From positions 992,001 to 1,056,000 of the forward strand of contig SADC01001330.1 in assembly GCA_004194705.1 (NCBI GenBank): a stretch of 64,000 nucleotides of DNA, given 5' to 3'. The stretch's first letter is position 1. Each line of letters starts with the position of its first letter. Below, piece by piece: positions 62,950 through 64,000 of this stretch. Source of the DNA: Ditylenchus dipsaci. Taxonomy: Eukaryota; Nematoda; Chromadorea; Rhabditida; Anguinidae. The translations under genes were made by a program, and so were the position numbers. The notes under the pieces were generated by a model. That model was not told where the DNA came from and did not search any database. It saw only the letters and a list, made by a program, of their open reading frames with translations.

Positions 62950-63847
62950 AATGAGCTCGCAGTTACGTTTGATCAGGCCGCTTGCTCGCTAGAAATCAAA
63001 ATTTAATCGAGCTAGCTTGTGTGGTCCGTAAGTTGGAATTAAAAGGCATTTTATGAGAAAGTGATAAACTGACTTACCACGATTTTTTACAGAATTTTTG
63101 TGTGATGTTCATCGTGTTCAACTAATCCTCCTGAGCGACTTTGAAAAAGACAGTTCATGTGAACATGCATATTGACCGAAATATATAATTTTAAAATTCA
63201 CTCAAACTTTATTCTTAATTTTTACCATTCTGCTATAAATGTCGATTTTCACTGATTTTCGCGCAGTCTTATTCAAACATTTGGTGTCATTAGGAGCGGC
63301 TTGAGTTGGGCTTTTTTTCGAGGTATTGAACTGCTGATAATTCTGAAAAAAGTCCAAAACACCCCCTTTTGGAAAAGGCTGTAAGTGAAAACACCCGTCG
63401 AAATATGAAATCTCCGTCAAATCTATTTTTTACCCGTCAAATTCAAATTTTAAACAAAATATGTAAATATCCGTCAAACTATGTAAATATCCCGCCAAAT
63501 TATGTAAATCTCCTGTCAAATTCAAATTTTTAACCCGATTCATTTAGTTTCACTCCGTTAAGCCGTTTCACTCCGGTGTTTTGCAAACATACCAAATCTG
63601 CTAAAGAAACAACTTTGCAGCGAAATTTTCTAGACCTGAGAAGCTGGACCCAGAGATAAATCGAGGGCATACGAGAAGTGCAATATTTTCGAGACGAGAA
63701 ACCGAGAAATCTTGGCCAAGACTCGTTTCGCCCTAACCCTTTAATTAAAAAAACCGGGTATGATAAAAAATTAGATTTGTGAATTATGATTGGCTATTGT
63801 TCACTAAAAGCCACGAATATCATCAGACCACAAACTATGAGACGACC
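62950..63847. other. Right-hand spacer
   Basis: No coding exon recognised. Repeated CCGTCAAATTCAAATTTT-type phrases at 63410-63530 form a short degenerate array with GTAAATATCC units. Confidence 0.45.
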
Positions 63848-64000
63848 GACCCTACTAGCGAATACCATCCCCCCCCCAACGATTTTCACTTTTTTTTACT
63901 TTAGTAAAAAGTACCCAATATATGTCCCAGACCCCGGAAAATGTGCGCAAACTCTTCATTAGTCACAACTTCCGTACGCTGGCCTACCCCAAGCCTAAGG
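63848..64000. mobile_element. hAT-type MITE, cut by window edge
   Basis: Begins GACCCTACTAGCGAATACC, the inverted end of the 2811-3057 family, and continues with the family's poly-C tract and AAGTACCCAATATATGTCCC, ACTTCCGTACGCTGGCCTAC interior. The second end lies outside the window. Confidence 0.75.

Overview
The window is eukaryotic and most likely from a nematode. It is AT-rich. Recognisable genes are split by short GT-AG introns, mostly 45-60 nt. Several starts sit 2-20 nt behind a TTTCAG-like acceptor with no visible upstream exon, as expected for spliced-leader trans-splicing. F-box fragments are scattered through it, and transposon-derived inverted repeats occupy much of the DNA. The phylum call is an inference; nothing here names the species.

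The backbone is a unit repeated three times: an aldo-keto reductase (AKR) gene on the minus strand with a histone H3 gene on the plus strand inside its fourth intron. Unit 1 (about 410-14.2 kb) is the most decayed, with AKR exons 5-7 carrying a frameshift and an H3 pseudogene. Unit 2 (about 18.56-27.4 kb) keeps AKR exons 3-7 and an H3 copy with a one-base frameshift. Unit 3 (about 40.26-56.26 kb) keeps all seven AKR exons in consistent phase (297 aa) and an intact H3 gene (148 aa). The H3 is unusual: its tail carries two copies of the 14-residue block around K9/K14/K18, R8 is His in both copies, and the K27 region is replaced.

Other host-type genes are a dUTPase-fold protein with two degenerate repeats (7.07-8.40 kb, minus), a ubiquitin-like exon (4.4-4.7 kb, minus), a small multi-pass membrane protein (15.36-16.04 kb), F-box fragments (9.3 and 17.4 kb), an unrecognised multi-exon gene (32.7-33.9 kb, minus), an unprocessed ribosomal protein S11 pseudogene (49.1-50.2 kb) and an RRP15-like ribosome-biogenesis gene whose introns are full of transposons (59.3-62.9 kb).

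Mobile DNA includes a nearly complete pogo-like element (43121-45258), a pogo relic split by a mariner, a PIF/Harbinger element with MADF and transposase genes, a hAT transposase 3' end, and a FLYWCH plus Ulp1-protease gene in an element with minisatellite ends (57230-59018). Non-autonomous families show TA, TTAA, 8-bp and 9-10-bp target duplications. In several cases the repeated units hold the unoccupied site, which confirms element boundaries from this window alone. One locus (20734-23690) is nested four levels deep.

Units 2 and 3 are the same arrangement with different transposon loads, so size differences are mostly insertions. Intact protein-coding capacity is most convincing for the unit-3 AKR, the unit-3 H3, the dUTPase-like gene and, apart from one probable frameshift, RRP15.
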